This document shows positions 6,570-14,136 of a DNA stretch of 33,290 bases, in pieces. The position numbers and the translations under genes are program-made. The notes under the pieces are model-generated. The model worked only from the letters and a program-made list of their open reading frames with translations, was not told the DNA's origin and did not search any database. Where the stretch lies: NCBI GenBank assembly GCA_007127105.1, contig SLAA01000240.1:1-33290 (forward strand), given 5' to 3'. Each line of letters begins with the position of its first letter. Positions within the stretch are counted from its first letter, which is position 1. Origin of the DNA: Spirochaetales bacterium. GTDB lineage: Bacteria; Spirochaetota; Spirochaetia; DSM-27196; SLAA01.

Positions 6570-7823
6570 ATGAAGAGAATCCTCGTTATTGACGATGACG
6601 AGATTAGCCTGGCCATCGTTAAAAAAGTATTGTCAGAGAGTGGTTTTGAGGTAGAGACGTTCTCGTCTTCAGCAGAAGCGTGGGAGCAGTACGAGCCTGA
6701 AGCCTACGATCTCATCCTCTCAGATTACTTCATGCCAGAAATCAATGGTGATGAGTTACTGAAGAAGGTTCGCAAACATGATGATGTAACGCCCTTTGTA
6801 TTTCTGACCTCGAACACCGACGTGAAGATTGCAATTGAGCTTGTAAAGTCAGGCGCGGACGACCACATTGTGAAACCGATTGTGGCGGAGGAACTGGTTT
6901 TCCGGGTTAACAAGAACCTGAAGGAACGCGAGAACCTGCGCATGATTGAGGAGGCCGAGAAAGAGAAGGCTCTGCTTGATCTGGAACATCAGAAGCTGGT
7001 GAACTGGCGTGCGCTCTACGCGAGCAAGGATATTACGCAGACCGAGCAGATGATTGCGCTGCTGTCGCGCACCATAAATCAGTCTGGGGGTTTTCTTTGG
7101 CTTGAGCTGCTGAAGTCAGATCTCAAGGAGCTTGACGAAAAGAGCTTCCGGATCTCCAAAGACCTTGTTGATATGATTCTGAGCTCTGCCGAAAGTCAGA
7201 AGAGCATTTTTGACTACATCACCTTCATTAGCCAACTTGACGATCTGGTTCTCCATCCGGAGGATTATGATATAGCGCGCTTTGTGAAGGAGATGAACGG
7301 ATTGCTTAAGACCGAGGCCGGTAAACTTGCCTCGAAATACCCACGGGACATTGTTGTTTCCCCGCCTTCCAAGCATTTGCCAGTAGGCAAGGTCTCAGTT
7401 GATCCCGAGTACTTTCCAAGAATTCTACGGGAACTGCTCATCAATGCCGTGAAGTACTCACCTGAAGGCTCACGAATTCTGACCAACTTTGAGCTGAACA
7501 CCACGGAGAAGGGGAACAACCTTGACTTCACTATTCGTAATACGCCCAAAGAGATCAGTGCAAAGGCTCGTGACGGCTCCCCAATTCGTGGTGTTCCCTA
7601 TGACTACTCAGAGTTGGTCTTTGACTTGTTCTACACTATTGAGTCCTTTCCGGTATACCTAGAAGAGGAGGAGTGGAGCGATGGTACGGGTCTTTACGTT
7701 GCGCGGAAGCTTTTGCGTAACCAGAACAGCTGGATCAAAGCGGTAAATGGAATAGACTACACCGGAAGCTCTCCGGAGAGTTTTGTCCGATTCACCATAA
7801 CCTTACCCTTTACAGTCACTTAA
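6570..7823 (+). CDS. Response-regulator receiver plus histidine-kinase-like ATPase hybrid, no visible phospho-His
   Basis: The 417-residue protein starts with a receiver domain (1-120): acidic pocket D8-D10, phosphoacceptor D52 in LILSDYFMP, the Thr of FLTSN and the Lys of HIVKP. A coiled segment (about 120-160) leads to a helical DHp-like region and then an ATP-binding domain with an N-box ILRELLINAVKYSPEGS (N292) and a lid motif DGTGLYVARKLL (371-382). Where DHp domains carry the phosphoacceptor His, this one reads SRTINQSGG (Q171). It may therefore be a phosphatase, an ATP-dependent binding module, or a kinase acting on another protein's His or HPt. It is first in a block with cheY, a STAS gene, cheA and cheW, all on one strand with short gaps. 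AAGGAG precedes the ATG. Confidence 0.85.
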   Translation: MKRILVIDDDEISLAIVKKVLSESGFEVETFSSSAEAWEQYEPEAYDLILSDYFMPEINGDELLKKVRKHDDVTPFVFLTSNTDVKIAIELVKSGADDHIVKPIVAEELVFRVNKNLKERENLRMIEEAEKEKALLDLEHQKLVNWRALYASKDITQTEQMIALLSRTINQSGGFLWLELLKSDLKELDEKSFRISKDLVDMILSSAESQKSIFDYITFISQLDDLVLHPEDYDIARFVKEMNGLLKTEAGKLASKYPRDIVVSPPSKHLPVGKVSVDPEYFPRILRELLINAVKYSPEGSRILTNFELNTTEKGNNLDFTIRNTPKEISAKARDGSPIRGVPYDYSELVFDLFYTIESFPVYLEEEEWSDGTGLYVARKLLRNQNSWIKAVNGIDYTGSSPESFVRFTITLPFTVT

Positions 7824-7832
7824 GGAGTCCCT

Positions 7833-8207
7833 ATGGCAGACAAAATACTAATCGTCGACGACTCGGTGTCAATGCGACAAATGACGAACATGATTCTCAG
7901 CGGCGCTGGTTACGAGGTAGTGCAAGCGGTGGACGGCAAGGACGGACTCGACAAAATGAGCGCCGACATCAAGGTCATTATCACCGACTACAACATGCCG
8001 AACATGAACGGCATCGAGTTCATTAAGGCCGTGCGCACCGGGACGGTTAATAAGTCGGTGCCTATTCTTATGGTAACCACCGAGTCCGAGAACGAGAAAA
8101 AACAGGAAGGAAAAAGCGCTGGCGCGACCGGGTGGATTACCAAGCCATTCGACAAGGATACTCTTCTACAAACCATAAAGAAGGTAGCCGATCCGCTTGG
8201 ATTCTAG
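7833..8207 (+). CDS. cheY: CheY chemotaxis response regulator
   Basis: A single receiver domain of 124 residues, typical of CheY. The acidic pair D9-D10 lies in ILIVDDSVSMRQM, the phosphoacceptor Asp in IITDYNMPNMNG, the switch Thr in LMVTTES and the conserved Lys in WITKPFDKDTL. No output domain is attached, so it should act by binding a target such as the flagellar switch or another partner after phosphorylation by CheA. TAAGGAG is 5-6 bp before the ATG, and only 9 bp separate it from the REC-kinase gene. A STAS gene and cheA follow. Confidence 0.92.
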   Translation: MADKILIVDDSVSMRQMTNMILSGAGYEVVQAVDGKDGLDKMSADIKVIITDYNMPNMNGIEFIKAVRTGTVNKSVPILMVTTESENEKKQEGKSAGATGWITKPFDKDTLLQTIKKVADPLGF

Positions 8208-8250
8208 GCAGCCATCACAAAAGGGATGAGAATCACCTAACGGAAAAGCC

Positions 8251-8574
8251 ATGATGCGTACGGAATTTGACACGACAAAAAAGCCTGCTCAACTAGACAT
8301 AGAAGGTGAGATGTCCTTTGCCACCGTGAGCGATCTGCATGCAGCCCTTTTGACTGCCTGTGATGAGGTGGAAGAGTTGGTTGTTTCGCTTGACAAGGTG
8401 ACCGGGATAGATGCCGCCGGGCTGCAGCTGCTGTTTGCGGTCTGCCGCTATGCCGAGAAGAGCAAAAAGACTGTGCGGGTCGTGCCGGGGGCGGCCGCAG
8501 AGCGCATTGACCGCATTCTGGAGTTTTCCGGTCTTACCGCGCCTGTCTGCCTCGCTGGAGATATCGCTCAATGA
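8251..8574 (+). CDS. STAS-domain protein (anti-anti-sigma-like), Ser site replaced
   Basis: A 107-residue single STAS domain, the fold of SpoIIAA/RsbV-type anti-sigma antagonists. The central block VVSLDKVTGIDAAGLQLLFA aligns with the family core, but the usual phosphorylatable Ser in Asp-Ser-x-Gly is Ala (D54-A55-A56-G57). It therefore cannot be switched by the classical anti-sigma kinase reaction. Comparable stand-alone STAS proteins occur next to cheA in several alternative chemosensory clusters, where function is poorly defined. Two ATG codons (8251 and 8254) are possible starts. Its stop overlaps the cheA start by 4 bp (ATGA), so the two are probably translationally coupled. No anti-sigma kinase gene is adjacent; the REC-kinase ATPase two genes upstream is the only candidate partner in view. 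Confidence 0.85.
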   Translation: MMRTEFDTTKKPAQLDIEGEMSFATVSDLHAALLTACDEVEELVVSLDKVTGIDAAGLQLLFAVCRYAEKSKKTVRVVPGAAAERIDRILEFSGLTAPVCLAGDIAQ

Positions 8575-10694
8575 ATGAACTCGGAAGTCCTCTCGAAACC
8601 TTTCGTGAGGAGGCTCGTGAGCTTTTGGAGCAGCTTGAGCAGCATCTCATGCAGCTTGAAGAGGATCCTGCAGACCACGACTCAATAGACGGCGCTTTTC
8701 GCGCCCTCCACACAATCAAAGGTTCCGGCAACATGTTTGACCTCGACGACTTGGTGGGTTTCACCCATATCGTAGAGGCAGTGTTCGTGCGTGTGCGTGA
8801 CGGGAAGTTGCCGGTAAGCAGAGAATTGATAGATCTCTCTCTGCAGGCTCGAGACCATATATCCCTTTTGCTCACCGCGACCGAAAGTGGAACCCTGGAC
8901 ACCGAGGTCGCCGAACGGTCACGACTGCTCTCTGTGGCATTTGAGGAATACCTGGATGCAGAGACATCTGCGGTCTCCGGAGGGGTTGCCGGAAAGCAGA
9001 ACTCGGAAGCGCCCAAGGATAGTGAGCATGAGTCGGAGGGGGAATGTACCTATCGCATTGAGTTCACTCCGGCTGCCGACTCCTTTCTCACCGGCGCAAA
9101 TCCGCTTCTCATTCTCAATGAGCTTGCTGAGCTTGGAACCATACTCAAGATTGGGTACTGCGAAGCTATTCCCGACCTCAAAGAGATTGAGCCTGAGTAC
9201 TGTTACTTGAGGTGGGTAATCCTGCTCACTACAGATCAGGGTGAAAACGCAGTTCGTGACGTCTTTATTTTTGTAGAAGGCAGTGCCGAGATAAAGATCG
9301 ATGTCATAGATGAAGCAGATCCCTTAATTGGTGAGTCGGGATACAAACGGCTTGGTGAGATTCTTGTTGACCGAGGCGAGATAAACCCCAAGGACCTTGA
9401 GTCGGCCGTGAGTTCCAAGAGTTACATAGGCGAGCTGCTGGTCAAAAAGGGTTTTGTGAGCGAGGAGCAGATCAATAGCGCGCTCCAGGAGCAGAACTAC
9501 GTCCGGGATATTCGCGAAAACCGACGGACGGTGGAAACCAGTACAACAATCAAGGTGAAGGTTGAGAAGCTTGACGAGCTCGTGAACCTGGTAGGTGAGT
9601 TTGTAACGATGCATGCAGGCATTGCAATGGTTGCTGAACGAAAGAATGACCAGGACTTTCGGGCTGCAGCTGAGCAAATGGAAGGGCTTATCCGGCAGGT
9701 GCGGGATCTCTCAATTGAGCTCCACATGGTGCCGGTGGAAATCCTCTTCTCCGGTTACAGGCGGCTTGTTCGTGATCTCTCCGAGGATTTGTCAAAGCAG
9801 GTGCAGCTCAAGCTGGAGGGCACCGAGACCGAACTTGATAAAAATGTCATTGACTCACTGAAAGACCCACTGCTGCACATAATCCGCAACAGCATAGATC
9901 ACGGAATTGAATCCCCCGAGGTTCGAACAAAAAAGGGTAAGCCTCCCACAGGCACATTAAGGCTCTCGGCGTACTATTCGGGTGCCAGCGTGGTGATTCA
10001 GGTTGTGGACGACGGAGCCGGAATGGATGTTGAGCGCATCCGCCAAAAGGGTATTGAACGCGGTGTCATTGATTCATCGGACCGGTACTCGGAACAGGAC
10101 ATCCTGCAACTCATTTTTGCCCCGGGGTTTTCGACCAACGAAGAAGCCACTAACGTGTCAGGTCGCGGTGTGGGTATGGATGTAGTTCGGCGCAATATAG
10201 AGGCAATTGGTGGGAGTATCCGTATTCAAACCGAGAAGGATGTCGGAACAACGCTCTCAATTCGCATTCCACTCACACTTGCAATTGTCGACGGACTGCT
10301 CTCACGAATTGGCGACTCGCTGTATCTTATCAATCTGTCCTATATCGTTGAGTGTCTTGACCTCAAGGATGTTCGCACGGCTGGCAACGGCGGTGACATG
10401 ATAGATTTCCGTGGCGAAATTGTCCCCTTCCTTGATCTGCGGAGGTACTTTGGTGTTGAAGGTGCAGCCGCCGAGCATCCGCAGCTGGTTGTTGTGGCCA
10501 TAGAGGAAAAAAAGATCGGGCTGGTCGTAGATGCCTTGCTGGACAAGTACCAGTCGGTCATTAAAAGTCTCGGCAAAATCTATGAACGCGTAGAAGGTAT
10601 TTCCGGGGCCATTATTCTGGGTGACGGCAAGCCAGCGCTTATGCTGGATGTAGATCGACTGGTGAAGGTCACGCGTGATGAGGTGAAGAAATGA
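8571..10694 (+). CDS. cheA: CheA chemotaxis histidine kinase with MshEN-like insert
   Basis: CheA autophosphorylates and passes phosphate to CheY. Domains in order over 707 residues: HPt/P1 (about 1-110) with H47 in RALHTIKGSGNMF; an alternative P2-like region (about 160-250); a tandem motif at 260-308 (RLGEILVDRG, then YIGELLVKKG and ending ALQEQ); P3 dimerisation (about 320-375, VEKLDELVNLVGEFV); P4 ATPase with HIIRNSIDHGIES, VVDDGAGMD and SGRGVGMDVVRRNIEAIGG; and a C-terminal CheW-like P5. All catalytic boxes look intact. The 260-308 segment resembles the two-part MshEN motif of type II secretion ATPases, some of which bind c-di-GMP. It overlaps the STAS gene and cheW by 4 bp each. Confidence 0.93.
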   Translation: MNELGSPLETFREEARELLEQLEQHLMQLEEDPADHDSIDGAFRALHTIKGSGNMFDLDDLVGFTHIVEAVFVRVRDGKLPVSRELIDLSLQARDHISLLLTATESGTLDTEVAERSRLLSVAFEEYLDAETSAVSGGVAGKQNSEAPKDSEHESEGECTYRIEFTPAADSFLTGANPLLILNELAELGTILKIGYCEAIPDLKEIEPEYCYLRWVILLTTDQGENAVRDVFIFVEGSAEIKIDVIDEADPLIGESGYKRLGEILVDRGEINPKDLESAVSSKSYIGELLVKKGFVSEEQINSALQEQNYVRDIRENRRTVETSTTIKVKVEKLDELVNLVGEFVTMHAGIAMVAERKNDQDFRAAAEQMEGLIRQVRDLSIELHMVPVEILFSGYRRLVRDLSEDLSKQVQLKLEGTETELDKNVIDSLKDPLLHIIRNSIDHGIESPEVRTKKGKPPTGTLRLSAYYSGASVVIQVVDDGAGMDVERIRQKGIERGVIDSSDRYSEQDILQLIFAPGFSTNEEATNVSGRGVGMDVVRRNIEAIGGSIRIQTEKDVGTTLSIRIPLTLAIVDGLLSRIGDSLYLINLSYIVECLDLKDVRTAGNGGDMIDFRGEIVPFLDLRRYFGVEGAAAEHPQLVVVAIEEKKIGLVVDALLDKYQSVIKSLGKIYERVEGISGAIILGDGKPALMLDVDRLVKVTRDEVKK

Positions 10695-11182
10695 GTGCCG
10701 ATACCGAGAAATATCTGGTGTTCTCGGTCGCCGAGGAAAAGTATGCGGTTGAGGTAGTTCGGGTAGAGGAGGTCATTGAGGCCTACGGCATTACGCCTGT
10801 TCCTCGCACGCCCAGCTACCTTCTGGGAATAATAAACCTCCGGGGCCGCATTGTACCGGTGCTCTGTGTGCGCCGACGGTTCGGGTTTGAGGCAGCTGTC
10901 ACCACTACCGACACGCGCTTGGTGGTGCTTCAGGTGTGCCTTGGTGAGGAGTTGGTTTCGTTGGGGGCAGTGCTCGACGCGGTTCATGGAGTGGTGGATA
11001 TATCGCCTTCCGCCATTGAGAAGCGCCCCGCTCTAGGCAATAGTGGTGATCAACACATTGCCGTCACCTCCATAGCAAAGCTTGAGAACGAACTGCTGCT
11101 GGTTCTGGATGCCGACCGGCTCCTTACCAGGGAATACCTTGACGACAGTTACGAGCACCTGCGTCGGCAAGCTGGTGGATAA
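10691..11182 (+). CDS. cheW: CheW chemotaxis adaptor
   Basis: The 163-residue protein is a single CheW domain that couples CheA to chemoreceptors. Recognisable are KYLVFSVAEEKYAVEVVRVE at the start, the central GIINLRGRIVPVL signature, and LLVLDADRLL at the end. It begins in the ATGA overlap with cheA, so it should be made in step with the kinase. No receptor, cheR, cheB or cheX gene is in the window; those must lie elsewhere. Confidence 0.92.
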   Translation: MSADTEKYLVFSVAEEKYAVEVVRVEEVIEAYGITPVPRTPSYLLGIINLRGRIVPVLCVRRRFGFEAAVTTTDTRLVVLQVCLGEELVSLGAVLDAVHGVVDISPSAIEKRPALGNSGDQHIAVTSIAKLENELLLVLDADRLLTREYLDDSYEHLRRQAGG

Positions 11183-11248
11183 GACGAGCTGTTGGATAAA
11201 ACTCTTCTTGCCGTTGCATCAACAACGGTTTTTTCCTACTATGGGAAA

Positions 11249-12688
11249 ATGTCCCGGAACCTTCTACCCGCAAGCTTGGTTGGGCTACGAGTGTTCATGG
11301 TTGGAATCAAGGGTTCCGGCATGACGGCACTTGCAGAACTCTTTAAGCATATGGGTGCCTTGCCTCAAGGCTCAGATACGCAGGAAACTTTCTACACCGA
11401 CGCCATCCTCAAGGAACTTGGCATTCCCTTCTTTGAAGGCTTTGACAAGGCAAATCTTCCGTCACAGTGTGACTTGGTGGTCTACTCGGCTGCGTACGAC
11501 CCGGTGATGCACCCAGAACTCCTTGCTGCGTCCGAGCGAGGACTGCCTATGCTCACCTATCCGGAAGCCTTAGGTGAGCTCTCCCGTCGTGTGCCTTCGG
11601 TTGGGGTGTCCGGTGTTCACGGAAAGACCACCACCACAGCTATGGTAGGTGAGCTCATTCGCATGGGCAAGTTGCCCGGCAACGTACTTGTTGGAAGTGC
11701 ATCACTTGGCTTTGGCGGGCGGCAGGTGTATACCGGGGGTGACCGTTTCCTCGTTGCCGAAACCTGTGAGTACCGGCGACACTTTCTCTCTTTTACTCCC
11801 ACGGTGCTGGTGCTCACCGGGGTAGAGGCAGATCACCTTGACTACTACCGTGACTACGACGACATTCGCAACGCCTTTCTAGAATACTCCGAGCGCATTA
11901 CTCAGGGTGGGAGTCTCATCTACTGTGCAGACAATGCAGGAGCTTGCGAGGTAGCCGCAGCCGTGGCCTCCAGGCGGCCGGATGTGAAACGCATCCCCTA
12001 CGGGCACACCGCCGAGGGCGGATTTCGCATTCATGAGATATCCTACGAGGAAGGAAGGCAGGTGTTTCGGCTCGAGGGTGTCGCAGAACCCTTTGAGCTA
12101 CCGGTTCCGGGGCGTCACAATCAGCTCAATGCGGCAGCGGCACTTGCGGCGGTAGATGAACTGAGCCGTGCGGTTGGGTTGGCGGCGCTGAGTGCAGATG
12201 CGGCAACCTCCGCATTGGCCGGATTTCGCGGCACCAAGCGTCGCGCCGAGCTCCGTGGGGAGTACCGGGGAGTGCTGTTCATGGACGACTACGGTCATCA
12301 CCCAACCGCAATTTCCGGAACCCTGGAGGGCCTGCGGGACTTCTATCCCGGCCGTCGCCTTGTGGTTGACTTCATGTCCCATACCTTTAGCCGGACCGAA
12401 GCGCTGTTGCAGGACTTTGCTCGCTGTTTTTCGGCTGCCGACCTCGTTATCCTCCATAAAATTTATGCGTCGGCTCGTGAGCAGTACGGTGGGTCCGTTG
12501 ACGGCTATGCGCTGTTTCGCGCCGTGTCGGCTCAGCACTCTGCGGTTCAGTATTTTGAGGAACCGCTCGACGCGGTGCCATACCTGCGTACAACCCTGCA
12601 GCCCGGTGATTTATTCGTAACCCTTGGTGCCGGTGATAACTGGCGCATTATTGACACGCTGTTAGACTTGCCTGAGTTTGGCAGGTGA
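11249..12688 (+). CDS. murC: UDP-N-acetylmuramate-L-alanine ligase (MurC)
   Basis: MurC adds L-Ala to UDP-MurNAc in the cytoplasmic phase of peptidoglycan synthesis. The N-terminal nucleotide-sugar domain starts VFMVGIKGSGMTALA; the central ATP domain has the Mur-ligase P-loop SGVHGKTTTTAM (about residues 120-131), LTGVEADHLDYY and GRHNQLNAAAAL; the C-terminal lobe has FMDDYGHHPTAI. The DDYGHHP form is typical of MurC/Mpl. The product is about 479 residues, normal for MurC; Mpl cannot be excluded because the two are close paralogues. The frame opens at a TTG at 11192, but the ATG at 11249 fits the family start better; neither has a strong ribosome site. The gene follows cheW by 66 bp and ends 10 bp before yicC. 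Confidence 0.83.
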   Translation: MSRNLLPASLVGLRVFMVGIKGSGMTALAELFKHMGALPQGSDTQETFYTDAILKELGIPFFEGFDKANLPSQCDLVVYSAAYDPVMHPELLAASERGLPMLTYPEALGELSRRVPSVGVSGVHGKTTTTAMVGELIRMGKLPGNVLVGSASLGFGGRQVYTGGDRFLVAETCEYRRHFLSFTPTVLVLTGVEADHLDYYRDYDDIRNAFLEYSERITQGGSLIYCADNAGACEVAAAVASRRPDVKRIPYGHTAEGGFRIHEISYEEGRQVFRLEGVAEPFELPVPGRHNQLNAAAALAAVDELSRAVGLAALSADAATSALAGFRGTKRRAELRGEYRGVLFMDDYGHHPTAISGTLEGLRDFYPGRRLVVDFMSHTFSRTEALLQDFARCFSAADLVILHKIYASAREQYGGSVDGYALFRAVSAQHSAVQYFEEPLDAVPYLRTTLQPGDLFVTLGAGDNWRIIDTLLDLPEFGR

Positions 12689-12698
12689 GGAGCTCCTG

Positions 12699-13565
12699 AT
12701 GCGAAGCATGACGGCCTACGCCATTGACGAAGGAATGAATGAACGCTTCTCGGTGAGTCTGGAAATCAAGTCGGTGAACAACAGATATCTTGACGTTGCC
12801 TGTAATCTGCCGTCTTTTCTGGCACCGCTTGAGGCGGAGTTACGGGGAGTTGTCTCGGACAAAGTCTCTCGGGGGCGCGTAGACCTTACTGTTCGTGTGA
12901 GAGAGCTGCAAAGTGAGATTGAGGTCGATGTCGACGCGGTCAATGCAGAAAAGTACGTCACCGCGCTCCAACGTTTGGCCGGGCTTGCCGGAATTACCGC
13001 AGAGCTGAGGGTTGAGCATCTTTTAGGATTCGAGGGTCTCTTCAGCGTTGAGAAGAAGCGCGACCCGGAAATGTACAAACCTGCGGTCATGGAGGCTTTA
13101 GAGCGGGCATTGCAGAGCTTTCTTGAACAGGCCGAGCGGGAAGGGGAGAAGACGCAGCTCGATATCTTCACGCAGCTTGAACGCATTGAGCGCCATCTTG
13201 GTGTAATTGAGGAGCAGGCACCGCGGCTGCAGCAGCGTATTCGGGATCAGCTTATGCTTCGTTTTACCGAGATGCTCGGTGACGGGGTAGATGAAGGCCG
13301 CGTGTACGCAGAAACCGCGGTGCAGTTAGTCAAGCACTCCATTAATGAAGAGATCGTCCGAATGAGAGCTCATTTTGGCGGATTCCGCTCTATGGTAGCC
13401 GAGGGTGGCCCTATGGGCAAGAAACTGGACTTCCTCTGCCAGGAACTCAATAGAGAGATCAATACCATTGGGTCAAAGAGTTTTCTGTATGAAATTGCCG
13501 AGGCCGTTATAGAGATCAAGGACGCTATTGAGAACATGCGGGAGCAGTTGCGAAATGTCGAGTAA
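12699..13565 (+). CDS. yicC: YicC-family endoribonuclease
   Basis: YicC proteins are stress-linked endoribonucleases in E. coli and relatives; the biological target here is unknown. The start MRSMTAYA is the classic family opening (usually MIxSMTGFG), followed by LEIKSVNNRYLDV, and the C-terminal half ends with the conserved block GKKLDFLCQELNREINTIGS and a helical tail. Length 288 residues is standard. The frame can be extended to a GTG at 12678, but GAGGAG sits 12-17 bp upstream of the ATG at 12699 in the expected region, and the family motif fixes this start. It lies between murC and a cytidylate kinase-like gene, overlapping the latter by about 11 bp; in many bacteria yicC precedes gmk, so a nucleotide kinase neighbour is familiar. 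Confidence 0.88.
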   Translation: MRSMTAYAIDEGMNERFSVSLEIKSVNNRYLDVACNLPSFLAPLEAELRGVVSDKVSRGRVDLTVRVRELQSEIEVDVDAVNAEKYVTALQRLAGLAGITAELRVEHLLGFEGLFSVEKKRDPEMYKPAVMEALERALQSFLEQAEREGEKTQLDIFTQLERIERHLGVIEEQAPRLQQRIRDQLMLRFTEMLGDGVDEGRVYAETAVQLVKHSINEEIVRMRAHFGGFRSMVAEGGPMGKKLDFLCQELNREINTIGSKSFLYEIAEAVIEIKDAIENMREQLRNVE

Positions 13566-14097
13566 GGCAGACGGAGAGCTGCGGATTGCAGTGTCCGGCA
13601 AGAGCGGCTGTGGCAACTCGACCGTGAGCCGCATTGTTGCCGAGAGTCTTGGACTGCGTCTTGTTAACTACACCTTTCATAGTATTGCCGACGAGAGAGG
13701 AATCCCGTTTGAAGAAGTGTGCCGACTTGCAGAGGAAGACTCCAGTTGGGATCGATATCTTGACCGCCGGCAAATTGAACTGGCCATGGAGCAACCCTGT
13801 GTACTTGGGTCGCGTTTGGCGGTCTGGTTGCTTCACAGCGCAACCCTCAAGGTGTATTTGACGGCCTCCCTGGAGGAGCGCGCGCGTCGTATTCAGGAAC
13901 GTGAGGGGGGCGCCTTCGACGAGGTTCTGCAAAAGACCCTGGACCGCGACCGCAAGGATCGTGAACGTTACATGCGACTCTACAATATTGACAACAACGA
14001 GTTTGGCTTCGTTGATCTTATCATCAATACTGAACACCACAACCAGCACCAGGTTGCCGATCTGATCATAGCAGAGGTGAGTGGCGCTAAACTGTAG
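13555..14097 (+). CDS. cmk: Cytidylate kinase-like protein with Lys-less P-loop
   Basis: Probable CMP/dCMP kinase of the short Cytidylate_kin_2 type, 180 residues. It opens RIAVSGKSGCGNSTVSRIVA, followed by ESLGLRLVNY, then a helical lid region rich in Arg (EERARRIQEREG, DRDRKDRERYMRLY) and a C-terminal FVDLIINTE segment; this order fits the family. The P-loop is GKSGCGNST (residues 15-23), with Asn where most P-loops have Lys; archaeal and spirochaetal relatives are known to vary at this place. I chose the ATG at 13555 because an upstream ATG at 13528 lies inside yicC. The gene is convergent with oadB, 39 bp away. Assignment to cytidylate rather than another small kinase is by family resemblance only. 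Confidence 0.75.
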   Translation: MSSKADGELRIAVSGKSGCGNSTVSRIVAESLGLRLVNYTFHSIADERGIPFEEVCRLAEEDSSWDRYLDRRQIELAMEQPCVLGSRLAVWLLHSATLKVYLTASLEERARRIQEREGGAFDEVLQKTLDRDRKDRERYMRLYNIDNNEFGFVDLIINTEHHNQHQVADLIIAEVSGAKL

Positions 14098-14103
14098 GGC
14101 GAG

Positions 14104-14129
14104 CCGGGAAGGTCGCGGGTCTGCCCCGG
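14104..14129. terminator. Weak hairpin between convergent cmk and oadB
   Basis: CCGGG at 14104-14108 pairs with CCCGG at 14125-14129 across a 16-nt loop. There is no clear T-run, so this is only a candidate bidirectional terminator chosen by its position between converging genes. Confidence 0.25.
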
Positions 14130-14136
14130 AACTTGT

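Noticed and set aside
6155-6616. Minus-strand open frame across the end of rsmE
   Set aside because: It runs through the rsmE coding region, the promoter and the start of the REC-kinase gene, and has low-complexity Ser/Arg composition.
13525-14049. 174-codon minus-strand open frame opposite the cytidylate kinase-like gene
   Set aside because: It is a shadow of a well-supported coding strand and has no start signal or family resemblance.
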